A stretch of 64,000 bases of DNA from the NCBI RefSeq assembly GCF_018257515.1, contig NZ_JAERJR010000001.1, positions 248,001 through 312,000 of the forward strand. Reading direction: 5' to 3'. Under the pieces are notes generated by a model. That model did not search any database. It worked only from the letters and a program-made list of their open reading frames with translations, and was not told the DNA's origin. Both the position numbers and the translations under genes were made by a program. Source of the DNA: Tatumella sp. JGM118 (GTDB lineage: Bacteria; Pseudomonadota; Gammaproteobacteria; Enterobacterales; Enterobacteriaceae). This document shows positions 22,298-31,542 of the stretch, one piece after another (within the stretch, counting starts at the first letter, position 1; the number at the start of each line of letters is the position of its first letter).

Positions 22298-22435
22298 ATG
22301 AGACAACCTATTCGCTGTAAAAAACAGAGCCCCGTCGGGTATCCGGACGGAAGCGGTCGTGCCCGGGTAGCCCATAACGGTAACTACGCATCAGTGACTG
22401 ATCTTTCCGGGCTGGCGGGGAGGGCAAACCGATGA
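22298..22435 (+). pseudogene. astC: Probable internally deleted astC stub (45 codons)
   Basis: A 45-codon open frame starts at an ATG with a good ribosome site (GGAGA, 5-base spacing), directly after the sigma-54 promoter, and its TGA overlaps the astA ATG by four bases (ATGA). This is exactly where astC (succinylornithine transaminase, about 406 codons) begins and ends in E. coli. The start MRQPI resembles the E. coli AstC start MSQPI; the rest ([20 protein letters not shown] and so on) has no PLP-enzyme motif. Inference: a large deletion removed the enzyme but kept start, stop and translational coupling to astA. It could instead be an unrelated leader peptide. Confidence 0.55.
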
Positions 22436-23463
22436 TGGTGATCCGTCCTGTCTGCCGTGCCGACCTGCCAGGTCTGATGCAGCTTGCTAAGAAAACCGGC
22501 GGGGGCCTGACATCCCTGCCTCAGGATGAGAAGACTCTGGCAGCGCGCATTGAGCGTTCTATAGAGACATGGCAGGGGGAACGTCCTCAGGCACAGCAGG
22601 GATACGTGTTTGTGCTGGAAGATACCACCGATGGTGCCATTGCCGGGATCAGTGCTATCGAAGTCGCCGTGGGTCTGGAAGAGCCCTGGTATAACTATCG
22701 CGTCGGTTCACTGGTACACGCTTCACGGCAACTGGATATTTATAATCCATTAGCGACATTGTCACTAAGCAATGACCACACCGGGGCCACCGAATTGTGT
22801 TCGCTGTTTCTGGACCCGGATTACCGGATGCATAAAAACGGTCAGTTATTGTCGAAATCCCGCTTTTTATTTATGGCCGGTTTTCCGGAGGTTTTTTCTC
22901 CGCGGGTAGTGGCCGAAATGCGCGGCGTGATCGATGACGCCGGTAATTCACCCTTCTGGGACAGTGTCGGCAGCCATTTCTTTTCGATGGATTTCAGCCG
23001 GGCAGACTTCCTCAGCGGTACCGGACATAAAGCCTTTATTGCCGAACTGATGCCAAAGCACCCGTTATATATCCATTATCTGAGCGAAGACGCCCGGGCG
23101 GTGATCGGTGAGGTGCATGTAAAGACCGCACCGGCCAGGGCTTTGCTTGAAGCCGAAGGGTTTCGCTATCAGAACTATGTCGATATTTTTGATGGCGGCC
23201 CGACTCTGGAATGTGAGTTAGCGGCGATCCGGGCTGTTAAACAGAGCCGGGTCATGACAACGGCCGCAGGGATCCCTGATGACCACCATCCGCTCAGTCT
23301 GGTCGCCGGCATGGACTATCTCCGGTTCCGGGCCGTGCTGCTGCCGGTCGACCCGCAGGCCGGGACGGTGTTAATCCCGCCCGACTGCGCGGCCCGCCTA
23401 CAGATAGCTGCCGGAGACCCGGTACGCGTTGTCTCTCTTAGCCCGCAAGGAACCTGTTTATGA
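22432..23463 (+). CDS. astA: Arginine N-succinyltransferase
   Basis: 343 residues, first step of the arginine succinyltransferase (AST) pathway: succinyl-CoA plus arginine to N2-succinylarginine. Conserved blocks [49 protein letters not shown] and [19 protein letters not shown] are clear. Overlaps the upstream stub and astD (ATGA both times), so the operon is tightly coupled. Gives the cell ammonia and glutamate from arginine under nitrogen limitation. Confidence 0.97.
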   Translation: MMVIRPVCRADLPGLMQLAKKTGGGLTSLPQDEKTLAARIERSIETWQGERPQAQQGYVFVLEDTTDGAIAGISAIEVAVGLEEPWYNYRVGSLVHASRQLDIYNPLATLSLSNDHTGATELCSLFLDPDYRMHKNGQLLSKSRFLFMAGFPEVFSPRVVAEMRGVIDDAGNSPFWDSVGSHFFSMDFSRADFLSGTGHKAFIAELMPKHPLYIHYLSEDARAVIGEVHVKTAPARALLEAEGFRYQNYVDIFDGGPTLECELAAIRAVKQSRVMTTAAGIPDDHHPLSLVAGMDYLRFRAVLLPVDPQAGTVLIPPDCAARLQIAAGDPVRVVSLSPQGTCL

Positions 23464-24911
23464 CATTACTGATCAATGGCCAGTGGCTGACCGGCCGCGG
23501 GAGCGCTCTGATAAAATATGATCCGGTCAGCGGCGAGGTGCTCTGGCAGGGGCACAGTGCGACAGAGGAGGAGGTCACTGCGGCCTGTCAGGCCGCCGGT
23601 GCGGCATTCGGGGCCTGGTCCGCACTGGAATTCAGCGATCGGCTGGCGGTGGTTAACCGTTTCGGAAAACAGCTGGAAGACCATCAGCCGGCGCTGACCG
23701 CCTGTATTGCCAGAGAAACCGGCAAACCCCGTCGTGAAGCCGCCAGTGAGGTGACCTCCATGATCAACAAAATCGCCATCTCCGTACAGTCCTGGCATCA
23801 GCGCACTGGCAATAGCGAAACACCGGGCAGCAGCCTGCATCACCGCCCGCATGGCGTGATGGCGGTATTTGGTCCTTACAATTTTCCGGGGCATCTGCCG
23901 AACGGACACATTATTCCTGCCTTGCTGGCGGGAAATACCGTGGTATTCAAGCCCAGTGAACTGACGCCTGCGACGGCCCAGCTGACACTGGAATGCTGGC
24001 AGAAGGCCGGTCTGCCCGCCGGGGTGATTAACCTTATACAGGGAGGCAAAGAGACCGGACAGGCATTGCTGGCTCAGCCCTCGCTGGCCGGAGTCCTTTT
24101 TACCGGCAGTGCGGCCACCGGTTATCATATCCATCGTCAGTTTGCGGGAAGGCCGGAGGTGATTCTGGCGCTGGAAATGGGCGGCAACAACGCCCTGATC
24201 GTCGAAGATCCTGCAGATATTGATGCAGCGGTCAATATTACACTTCAGTCCGCTTTTATCAGCGCCGGTCAGCGGTGCACCTGTGCCCGGCGCCTGCTGG
24301 TCAGACGTGGTCAGCAGGGGGACCGTTTTCTCACACGACTCTCGGAGGTGGCCGCAAAAATTGTCCCGGCCGCCTGGGATGCGCTGCCGGAGCCCTTTAT
24401 GGGCAGTGTTATCTCACCCGCCGCCGCCGGGCATATCTGGCAGCACTGGCAGCAGACAGAGCAGGCCGGCGGAGACGTGCTGCTCAGAATGCGCTGGCCG
24501 GATCCGGCCTCTGCACTGATTTATCCGGGCATCATTGATATCACCGGTTTGCCTGCGGCGGATGAGGAAATCTTCGGGCCGTTACTGCACGTTATCCGTT
24601 ATGACGATTTTGAACAGGCAATCACTCTGGCGAATCAGAGCCGCTATGGCCTCTCCTGCGGGCTGATTTCTGCGGATCGCCGCCAGTTTTTATTGCTGCA
24701 AAAACGGGCGCGGGCAGGGATCGTTAACTGGAATAAACCGCTAACCGGTGCTGCGAGTAATGCACCTTTCGGCGGGATAGGGGCATCCGGTAATCACCGT
24801 CCCGGGGCCTTTTATGCCGCAGATTATTGTGCCTGGCCGATGGCTTCAATGGAAAGTCCGCAGTTAACACTGCCGGAAGAACTGCCGCCGGGCCTCGATT
24901 TTTCCCGTTAA
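23460..24911 (+). CDS. astD: Succinylglutamate semialdehyde dehydrogenase
   Basis: 483 residues of the aldehyde dehydrogenase family. Oxidises N-succinylglutamate semialdehyde with NAD+. The catalytic Cys is in [14 protein letters not shown], the general-base Glu in LALEMGGNN, the cofactor loop is [15 protein letters not shown]. Fourth step of the AST pathway; step three (AstC transaminase) has no intact gene here. Confidence 0.97.
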   Translation: MTLLINGQWLTGRGSALIKYDPVSGEVLWQGHSATEEEVTAACQAAGAAFGAWSALEFSDRLAVVNRFGKQLEDHQPALTACIARETGKPRREAASEVTSMINKIAISVQSWHQRTGNSETPGSSLHHRPHGVMAVFGPYNFPGHLPNGHIIPALLAGNTVVFKPSELTPATAQLTLECWQKAGLPAGVINLIQGGKETGQALLAQPSLAGVLFTGSAATGYHIHRQFAGRPEVILALEMGGNNALIVEDPADIDAAVNITLQSAFISAGQRCTCARRLLVRRGQQGDRFLTRLSEVAAKIVPAAWDALPEPFMGSVISPAAAGHIWQHWQQTEQAGGDVLLRMRWPDPASALIYPGIIDITGLPAADEEIFGPLLHVIRYDDFEQAITLANQSRYGLSCGLISADRRQFLLLQKRARAGIVNWNKPLTGAASNAPFGGIGASGNHRPGAFYAADYCAWPMASMESPQLTLPEELPPGLDFSR

Positions 24912-24920
24912 GGATGCGCG

Positions 24921-26267
24921 ATGAACAGAAATAGTCAGTCAACAGAGGCTAATTTTGACGGGCTGGTGGGGCCGACACACCATTATGCCGGGTTATCCTT
25001 CGGCAATGAGGCCTCGGCACGTCACCAGTATCAGCCGTCCAACCCGCTGAAAGCGGTACTGCAGGGGCTGGGGAAAATGAAAGCCCTTGCAGACCAGGGG
25101 TTTGTGCAGGGCGTGATCCCGCCACTGGCCCGGCCGGACCTGCGCCTGCTAAGGCAGCTGGGGTTTACCGGTAATGATGTTCAGATACTGCAGAAAGCCC
25201 GCCAACAGGCCCCGGAGCTGTTATCTGCCGCCTGCTCGGCCTCTTCTATGTGGGTTGCCAATGCCGCGACCGTATCGCCTTCGGCAGATACTGCTGATAA
25301 CCGTGTCCATTTCACGGTAGCTAACCTGAATAATAAACTGCACCGGATGTCTGAAGCCCGCGGGACAACCGCGGTACTGCGGGCACTGTTCGCCGATGAG
25401 CGTCGATTTATCATCCATGACGCCTTACCCCAGACTCCGGCGTTCGGCGATGAAGGCGCGGCGAACCATAACCGTCTGTATGGCGGTGCAGAGGGGCCGG
25501 GACTGGAGTTATTTGTCTACGGTTATGATGCCAGGCTGCCCTCGGGCGGGCCGGTGCGCTACCCCGCCAGGCAGACCCGTCAGGCCAGTGAAGCCGTGGC
25601 GCGGCTGCATCAGCTGGATCCGCAAACAACCCTCTATGCACAACAGAACCCGGCGGTGATCGATCAGGGGGTGTTTCATAATGATGTCATTGCCGTGAGT
25701 CACCGCGAAGTGTTGTTCTGTCATGAACAGGCCTTCAGCGGGCAACAGGCCCTGTTTGATGCCATCCGCCAGCGTCTGCCTGAGTTTCATCCGCTGGTGG
25801 TACCGGACGAGGCCGTGACGGTCAGCGATGCGGTTAACACCTATCTTTTTAACAGCCAGTTACTGAGCCGGCAGGATGGCAGTATGTCGCTGGTACTGCC
25901 ACAGGAGGCCCGTGAGCATCCGGCGGTCTGGCAATATCTGCAACAGCTGCTGGCCGGGGATAACCCGATCACCGACTTACAGGTCTTCGACCTGCGCGAA
26001 AGTATGCGTAATGGTGGCGGACCGGCATGTCTGCGTTTACGGGTCACCCTGACAGAGGAAGAACGTCAGGCCGTTAACCCGGCCGTCATGATGAATGATG
26101 CGCTCTATACCCGGCTGACGGCGTGGGCAGGGAAATTCTACCGCGACCGGCTGACGACGGATGACCTGGCAGATCCGCAACTACTGACAGACAATTATCA
26201 GGCCCTGGATGAACTGACCGGGATACTGAATCTCGGGACGGTGTATGACTTCCAGCAATCACAGTGA
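24921..26267 (+). CDS. astB: N-succinylarginine dihydrolase
   Basis: 448 residues. Hydrolyses succinylarginine to succinylornithine, CO2 and two NH3. Begins with the typical [19 protein letters not shown] and ends with the Cys-containing [13 protein letters not shown] segment of this amidinotransferase-fold enzyme. Nine bases after astD. Confidence 0.97.
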   Translation: MNRNSQSTEANFDGLVGPTHHYAGLSFGNEASARHQYQPSNPLKAVLQGLGKMKALADQGFVQGVIPPLARPDLRLLRQLGFTGNDVQILQKARQQAPELLSAACSASSMWVANAATVSPSADTADNRVHFTVANLNNKLHRMSEARGTTAVLRALFADERRFIIHDALPQTPAFGDEGAANHNRLYGGAEGPGLELFVYGYDARLPSGGPVRYPARQTRQASEAVARLHQLDPQTTLYAQQNPAVIDQGVFHNDVIAVSHREVLFCHEQAFSGQQALFDAIRQRLPEFHPLVVPDEAVTVSDAVNTYLFNSQLLSRQDGSMSLVLPQEAREHPAVWQYLQQLLAGDNPITDLQVFDLRESMRNGGGPACLRLRVTLTEEERQAVNPAVMMNDALYTRLTAWAGKFYRDRLTTDDLADPQLLTDNYQALDELTGILNLGTVYDFQQSQ

Positions 26268-26279
26268 GGATGAAAGCGA

Positions 26280-27263
26280 ATGACCGATTATCTTCAGGGA
26301 ATGTTAACCGGGCAACCGGCTCTGCCGCCGCAGGGAGAAAATGCGGTGCTTTTCTGGCGTGAAAAAGGAGAAGGGATTCTGGAACTGATCCCCCGTACGC
26401 CCCGCCAACCGGGGTCGCTGATCATTTCGGCCGGGATCCACGGTAACGAAACTGCGCCGATAGAGATCCTCAATCAACTGGTCACAGAAATTTTACGCGG
26501 AGAATGCGTTGTTGCGCAGCGATTACTGGTGATCTTCGGTAATCCGGCGGCAATCCGTCAGGGCGTACGCTTTGTTGATTATGATATGAATCGCCTGTTT
26601 TCAGGATATCGCGATAAGTTGCCGCCCTGTGATGAATCGCAGCGTGCAGCGCAACTGGAGCAGGCGGTCAGTGAGTTTCGCGGCCAGGACCCGGCGCAGT
26701 CAGTCTGCTGGCATCTTGACTTGCATACGGCCATCCGCGGGTCACTCTACCCGAAGTTCGGGCTGTTACCGGCGAGTCCCCGGCCACGTAATGCATCGTT
26801 TATTGACTGGCTGGGGCGGGCAGGTCTGGAAGCGCTGGTTTTTCATCAGGCACCGGGCGGCACCTTCAGCCATTTCACCTGCCACACGCTGGCAGCGGAA
26901 AGCTGTACTCTGGAGCTGGGAAAGGCGCTACCGTTTGGCTGTAATGCTCTGGCGGATTTTGACTGCGCCCGGCAGGCATTACGGGCCAGGATCGGGGGTG
27001 ACACAGAAACGCCAGCCACCCCGGATACCCCGCCACGCCATTTCCGGGTGGTCAGGCAGTTAACCCGCACCGGCGCGGATTTTCACCTGCATATGTCAGA
27101 CACGACACCGAATTTTACATGGTTTCCGCCGGGGACGATACTGAGCGAGGAAGGGGGCCGGTCTGAGCGGGTATTGCATCCGGAGGGCGAGCGGGTACTT
27201 TTCCCAAACCCCCGGGTCGCGTATGGTCAGCGGGCCGGGCTGATGCTGGAAGAAGAGTTGTAA
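26280..27263 (+). CDS. astE: Succinylglutamate desuccinylase
   Basis: 327 residues, zinc carboxypeptidase-type fold. Splits succinylglutamate to succinate and glutamate, the last AST step. Metal ligands are in ISAGIHGNETAPIE (His, Glu) and WHLDLHTAI (His). Last gene of the operon; no strong terminator is seen right after it. Confidence 0.96.
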   Translation: MTDYLQGMLTGQPALPPQGENAVLFWREKGEGILELIPRTPRQPGSLIISAGIHGNETAPIEILNQLVTEILRGECVVAQRLLVIFGNPAAIRQGVRFVDYDMNRLFSGYRDKLPPCDESQRAAQLEQAVSEFRGQDPAQSVCWHLDLHTAIRGSLYPKFGLLPASPRPRNASFIDWLGRAGLEALVFHQAPGGTFSHFTCHTLAAESCTLELGKALPFGCNALADFDCARQALRARIGGDTETPATPDTPPRHFRVVRQLTRTGADFHLHMSDTTPNFTWFPPGTILSEEGGRSERVLHPEGERVLFPNPRVAYGQRAGLMLEEEL

Positions 27264-27353
27264 ACTGCCGCAATGTTTCGCCCGGATGACGATTTGCCGG
27301 GCGGGACCTGACTTACCATACACTTTCTTATCACTCTGCTGCTATTTCCTCAT

Positions 27354-27371
27354 TTTTTCTCCATGATTGCG
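27354..27371 (+). promoter_or_regulatory. BaeR-like box upstream of spy
   Basis: TTTTTCTCCATGATTGCG agrees with the published BaeR consensus TTTTTCTCCATDATTGGC except near the last bases. It lies about 135 bases before spy, a known BaeSR/Cpx target. Confidence 0.7.
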
Positions 27372-27507
27372 GAGTTTTGCACATTTTCGTTTTCAGTGAT
27401 TTACGCAGCCTCTGAGTAATTGACGTTATCAGGCGTAAAGTGGTTTCCGACGACGACAATGTCAGCAGACATCGTCAGACAACTAAAACTATTAAGGATA
27501 TGACTCT

Positions 27508-27981
27508 ATGCGTAAACTCACTTCACTGTTCCTGGCAACATCTCTGGCCTTTGGTGCTGCCAGTGTGGTACACGCGCAGGCCGATAATTTAACGCCTCCG
27601 ACGGCATCCCAGCACCGTCCGATGCATCCTCATGGACCGGACTTCTTTCATGGCATAAAACTGACTGATGCACAGAAACAACAGGTGCGTGACATCATGA
27701 AGCAGAGCCATCAGCAGATGAAACGTCCGTCGGTGGAACAACGCCGTGCAGCACATGACATAGTAGCCTCAGACAGTTTTGATCAGGCAAAAGCAGAGAC
27801 CGAAGCTGCCAGCCTGGCCGCAGGGGCTAAAGACCGTGCATTCCAGCGGTTGCAGACAGAAAATAAACTGTACAACGTTCTGACACCGGAACAGAAGAAA
27901 CAATATAACGACGGTTTTGAGCGTCACCTGACCGAAAAGCATGATGCTAAAGGACATGCGCCACAGGATACTGCCGGCTAA
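27508..27981 (+). CDS. spy: Periplasmic chaperone Spy
   Basis: 157 residues. Signal peptide (cleaved near AQA-D, residue 25), then the all-helical cradle with two LTxxQ-type motifs, LTDAQKQQVRDIM and LTPEQKKQYNDGF, that define the Spy/CpxP family. ATP-independent chaperone for unfolded envelope proteins, induced by spheroplast and tannin stress. Next to astE as in E. coli. The Met/His-rich N-terminal mature part (HRPMHPHGPDFFHG) might also bind metal. Confidence 0.93.
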   Translation: MRKLTSLFLATSLAFGAASVVHAQADNLTPPTASQHRPMHPHGPDFFHGIKLTDAQKQQVRDIMKQSHQQMKRPSVEQRRAAHDIVASDSFDQAKAETEAASLAAGAKDRAFQRLQTENKLYNVLTPEQKKQYNDGFERHLTEKHDAKGHAPQDTAG

Positions 27982-28007
27982 CGCCTTTGCCCTCTGAATC
28001 CCCTGAG

Positions 28008-28066
28008 ACCGCCCTGAGGGCTGACGGATCGATGATCCCGTCAGCCATTATGGGCGGTTTTATTCT
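28008..28066 (+). terminator. spy terminator
   Basis: ACCGCCC pairs with GGGCGGT ahead of TTTTATT, and an inner hairpin GGCTGACGG / CCGTCAGCC lies within. Confidence 0.65.
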
Positions 28067-28177
28067 GAGATGACGCGGGGGGGCAGGCCGCCAGGTCACT
28101 CCCGGCAGAACCTGGTATCCCTAGCGCCGATACCGGCAGGGTACAGGAAAGTGACAGAAGGTCCCGGCCGGAGATAT

Positions 28178-28208
28178 AAAAAAACCCCCCTTCTTAGAAG
28201 GGGGTTTT
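28178..28208 (-). terminator. nadE terminator
   Basis: ACCCCCTTCT / AGAAGGGGGT hairpin with runs of A and T on both sides. Confidence 0.85.
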
Positions 28209-28228
28209 TCATGTTATGCGTAAGGTGA

Positions 28229-29056
28229 TTATTTTTTCCAGAAGTCGTCGAATACCGTAATTGGTGGCTGACGCTTGTGTTCAGTTTTCAGGTACCAGCC
28301 CTCGATGATTTTTGCCGGCTCAGGCGCGATGGTTTTACCTTCCAGATAAGCATCGATCAAAGCGTAGGTCACCCCCAGGGCTACCTCATCCTGCAGGCCC
28401 GGACGACCGTCTTCCAGGTCTGCCGTCGGATGCTTCAGGTAGAGATGCTCAGGGCAGCCGAGCTGTTTCAGAAGCTGTTTTCCCTGACCTTTGTTCAGGC
28501 GGAAAATAGGGTTGATATCGGTACCGCCGTCACCGTATTTGGTGAAAAAGCCGGTAACCGCTTCGGCGGCATGGTCGGTGCCGACCACCACACCGCTGGT
28601 CATTCCGGCGATACTGTATTGTGCTTTCATTCGTTCGCGGGCCTTTTCATTCCCCTTCACAAAATCAGATAACACAATTCCCGCCTCTTTCAGCGCACGT
28701 TCGCTGGCCAGCACGGCTTCTTTAATGTTGACGGTCAGCGTCTGGTCCGGCTGGATAAAATTCAGGGCATCCTGACAGTCCTGTTCATCGGCCTGGTCAC
28801 CGTAGGGCAGACGTACAGCGATAAACCGGTAATCCTGAACACCGGTTTCAGCACGCAGTTCTGAGATAGCCGTCTGGCAGAGTTTACCGGTCAGGGTGGA
28901 GTCCTGACCCCCGCTGATGCCTAACACCAGACTTTTCAGCCCCGGATAGGTCTTCAGATAGGACTTGAGGAAATCCACACTGGTGCGTATTTCCTGCTGA
29001 ACATCAATCACCGGTTTTACCCCCAGTGCACGGATAATCTCTTGTTGTAATGTCAT
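28229..29056 (-). CDS. nadE: Ammonia-dependent NAD synthetase
   Basis: 275 residues, same as E. coli NadE. Amidates deamido-NAD+ using ATP and NH3. The PP-loop [10 protein letters not shown] is clear, as are [20 protein letters not shown] and the C-terminal [13 protein letters not shown]. Convergent with spy. Confidence 0.98.
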   Translation of the reverse strand: MTLQQEIIRALGVKPVIDVQQEIRTSVDFLKSYLKTYPGLKSLVLGISGGQDSTLTGKLCQTAISELRAETGVQDYRFIAVRLPYGDQADEQDCQDALNFIQPDQTLTVNIKEAVLASERALKEAGIVLSDFVKGNEKARERMKAQYSIAGMTSGVVVGTDHAAEAVTGFFTKYGDGGTDINPIFRLNKGQGKQLLKQLGCPEHLYLKHPTADLEDGRPGLQDEVALGVTYALIDAYLEGKTIAPEPAKIIEGWYLKTEHKRQPPITVFDDFWKK

Positions 29057-29123
29057 ACAGGACTCCTCGGTTCAGGGGCGGTCAGTGACCGCCGTGTCAC
29101 AACATGCCTTCTGTGCGGTCTGT

Positions 29124-30320
29124 TTATTTTACCGCGGCAACAGGTTTTTTCGCCACAAAGGTAAACATCAGGATCGCCAGCATGAAACAGCCAAAAATCG
29201 TCGATGTCATACTGAGCACCGATGTCCCGCCCAGCCCTGTGACAGGAATACTCAGTGACCCCAGGGTGAACATCGTTACGCCGATCACCGCAGAAGCACT
29301 GCCCGCGCGGCGGCCCTGACTCTGCATCGCCAGAGAGGACGCCGTGGTGGAAATGACGGCATTGCTGGCGATGCTGAAGAACAGCGTGAACAGGATCACC
29401 GGTAACGGAGCATGCAGAATGCCGGCAATCAACAGACTAAGAGAGGCCACAAATGCCAGCATCAGTCCGCCTTTCAGCACCCGATACTCTCCCAGTCGGG
29501 GACTGAGACGGGCACTGGTTTGTGAAGCAATGACCAGGCCCAGGCCATTCAGTGCAAAGCAGTGACTGAAGGTCTGGGGTGACATCCCGTAAATCTGTTG
29601 CAGTACAAACGGCGATGCACCGATGTAGGCAAACATACCTGCCATCATAAATCCCTGGGTGAGGCAGAAGCCCATAAACGGACGATGGGTGACCACCTGG
29701 CCCAGCGCGCCCCAGGCGGATAGCAGTGATCCCTGGCTGCGTTTTTCCGGGTGCAGTGTCTCATGAACATGTAACCGGCTGAGGGTGATCAGTAAAACCG
29801 CAATCCCGGACAGCACCAGGAAAATTCCGCGCCAGCTCATGATATTCATCAGTGCACCGCCAATGACCGGGGCCGCGATCGGCGCCAGACCATTGACCAG
29901 CATCAGCATGGCAAAAAAACGGGTCAGTTCATGACCACTGTACATATCCCGGGCGATGGCCCGGGATAATACCGCGCCACCGGCGCCACCCAGGCCCTGG
30001 AACAGGCGGGCAATCAGTAGCTGGTCCAGGCTCTGAGCCATGGAACAGGCGACGGAGGCCAGCAGCAGTAGCACTAATGACAATGCCAGCGGAACTGTTC
30101 GCCCGTACTTATCACTCATCGGGCCAAACAGCAGTTGTCCGAACCCGAGCCCCAGCAACCCTGCGGTCAGGCTAAGCTGCGCACTGGCGGTAGCAATATG
30201 CAGGCTGCCGGCAAGCTGCGGTAACGCCGGAAGATACAGGTCAATACATAAGGGGCCAAGTCCTGCCATCAGGCCAAGGATTAGCACAAAAGAGAAACGG
30301 TGCGGGAGGGCTTTGGACAT
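29124..30320 (-). CDS. Bcr/CflA-type multidrug efflux MFS transporter
   Basis: 398 residues, twelve hydrophobic segments. The motif A region GPMSDKYGRTVPLALSL follows TM2, and GLGPLCIDLYLPALPQLA in TM1 marks the DHA1 Bcr/CflA family (bicyclomycin, chloramphenicol, purine analogue export). E. coli has several paralogues (Bcr, YdhC, MdtL); which one is uncertain because the position next to nadE differs. Confidence 0.88.
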   Translation of the reverse strand: MSKALPHRFSFVLILGLMAGLGPLCIDLYLPALPQLAGSLHIATASAQLSLTAGLLGLGFGQLLFGPMSDKYGRTVPLALSLVLLLLASVACSMAQSLDQLLIARLFQGLGGAGGAVLSRAIARDMYSGHELTRFFAMLMLVNGLAPIAAPVIGGALMNIMSWRGIFLVLSGIAVLLITLSRLHVHETLHPEKRSQGSLLSAWGALGQVVTHRPFMGFCLTQGFMMAGMFAYIGASPFVLQQIYGMSPQTFSHCFALNGLGLVIASQTSARLSPRLGEYRVLKGGLMLAFVASLSLLIAGILHAPLPVILFTLFFSIASNAVISTTASSLAMQSQGRRAGSASAVIGVTMFTLGSLSIPVTGLGGTSVLSMTSTIFGCFMLAILMFTFVAKKPVAAVK

Positions 30321-30565
30321 TTTTCCTCTGAATCTATGGTGTTTCCGTTGAATAATATCATTATGAAAATTAACAGATTATATCTGTCATCGGCCTGAGG
30401 CGCGCTGGTTTACCGCGATGGGCTGTCCAAGAGAATATCGGTTTAAGACGTTTCAGTCCATGCTAACCATTTGTTTTATCGTTATTACCTATTACACTTA
30501 AAAGGCGTGAGTTGACCCGTTCATCAGATTTTTTATTGTGTATTACGATTACAGTGAGGTAAATA

Positions 30566-30907
30566 ATGCATAAATTCACCGGACTTATCGCAGCAGGTGC
30601 TGCCATCGCCATTCTTTCCGGGTGTACGACTTATCATCAGGCAGAAAGCTATGTCACCAAACCTGTGGTAAAAGACGTTAAAAAAGGAATGACACGTGAC
30701 CAGGTTCGCCATATCGGCGGTCAACCGGCTTCCGTGATCACCATGATCCATGCCCGCGGGACCTGTGATACCTACATCATTGGCCAAAGCGAAGGTAAAC
30801 CGCTGACGTATTTTGTCAGCTATAACGACACCGGACATGTGATGAATTACGGCTTCCAGAGCTGCACCGAATACGACACCGATCCTCAGGCTCCGCAAAC
30901 GAACTGA
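30566..30907 (+). CDS. osmE: Osmotically inducible lipoprotein OsmE
   Basis: 113 residues with lipobox LSGC at about residue 18, then the BamE/SmpA-like fold: VVKDVKKGMTRDQVRHIGGQPAS. Marked by high salt and stationary phase in E. coli, where it neighbours nadE. Full length. Confidence 0.94.
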   Translation: MHKFTGLIAAGAAIAILSGCTTYHQAESYVTKPVVKDVKKGMTRDQVRHIGGQPASVITMIHARGTCDTYIIGQSEGKPLTYFVSYNDTGHVMNYGFQSCTEYDTDPQAPQTN

Positions 30908-30990
30908 TCTTTTGCAGAGATAAAACGGGCAGACATCATGGGGTGAAGCCTATCCGTGAAGTCGTACTTAAACTTCCGGGCAGCCCTGCA

Positions 30991-31026
30991 AAAATCCGCA
31001 ATCTCACAAGGGTTGCGGATTTTTTG
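30991..31026 (+). terminator. Terminator downstream of osmE
   Basis: AAAATCCGCAA / TTGCGGATTTTTT hairpin with a T-run, 84 bases after osmE. The syntenic core block stops here and the sulfate-ester island begins. Confidence 0.8.
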
Positions 31027-31047
31027 TATCCGCAGCCTCCTGCATGA

Positions 31048-31236
31048 CTGGGTGGCGCTCTCAATGCCGGGCCATTAATAAAAACCTTACCTGTAAGGGA
31101 ATTTCCACCGGAACTTAAAAGGGCATTAATTAATCTGAGAAGCGCTAAACGCATCCCCGAAGGCACTGTAACAGTTAAACCGTTATTGCCCCCGGCTTAT
31201 GCAGACAGAATGACGATGGAAAGAAACGAAGAATAA
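31048..31236 (+). pseudogene. Orphan 3' fragment, family unknown
   Basis: Open from after the TGA at 31045 to TAA 31234-31236 without a usable start. The 62 residues read protein-like: IKTLPVREFPPELKRALINL, then KRIPEGTVTVKPLLPPAYAD. Looks like the tail of a lost gene, perhaps a polymorphic toxin or surface protein, but I cannot name a family. Confidence 0.35.
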
Positions 31237-31542
31237 CCGGAAGCATCCTTTGGAAAAGGTGTGGCAGGTAAAGGTAAAGATGCCGGCAGAAGAAGGGTGT
31301 TCTAAGGCTCTGCATGGGGTTCAGGAGATCCTGCGGGTGCCGGGAAGATTATGTGGGTACGGCAGGGCAAGCATACAGAAAAATGGAAAAGAAACAGTCA
31401 CGACTTTCTCAGTGAAGCCGGTTAACGAGCCATAAAATGCAAAGGTAAGATTACGTTGTGCCTGTCAGGACGCTATGGGGTTGAAAGCTTTACAGGCGAA
31501 TATGGAAAACCTCCGGCGCTGCCGGAGGTGGCTGTAGTCCTG
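31237..31542. other. Decayed spacer before the arylsulfotransferase
   Basis: A further protein-like stretch (GSAWGSGDPAGAGKIMWVRQ in one frame) is broken by stops on both sides. It probably belongs with the preceding fragment. No intact gene. Confidence 0.35.
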
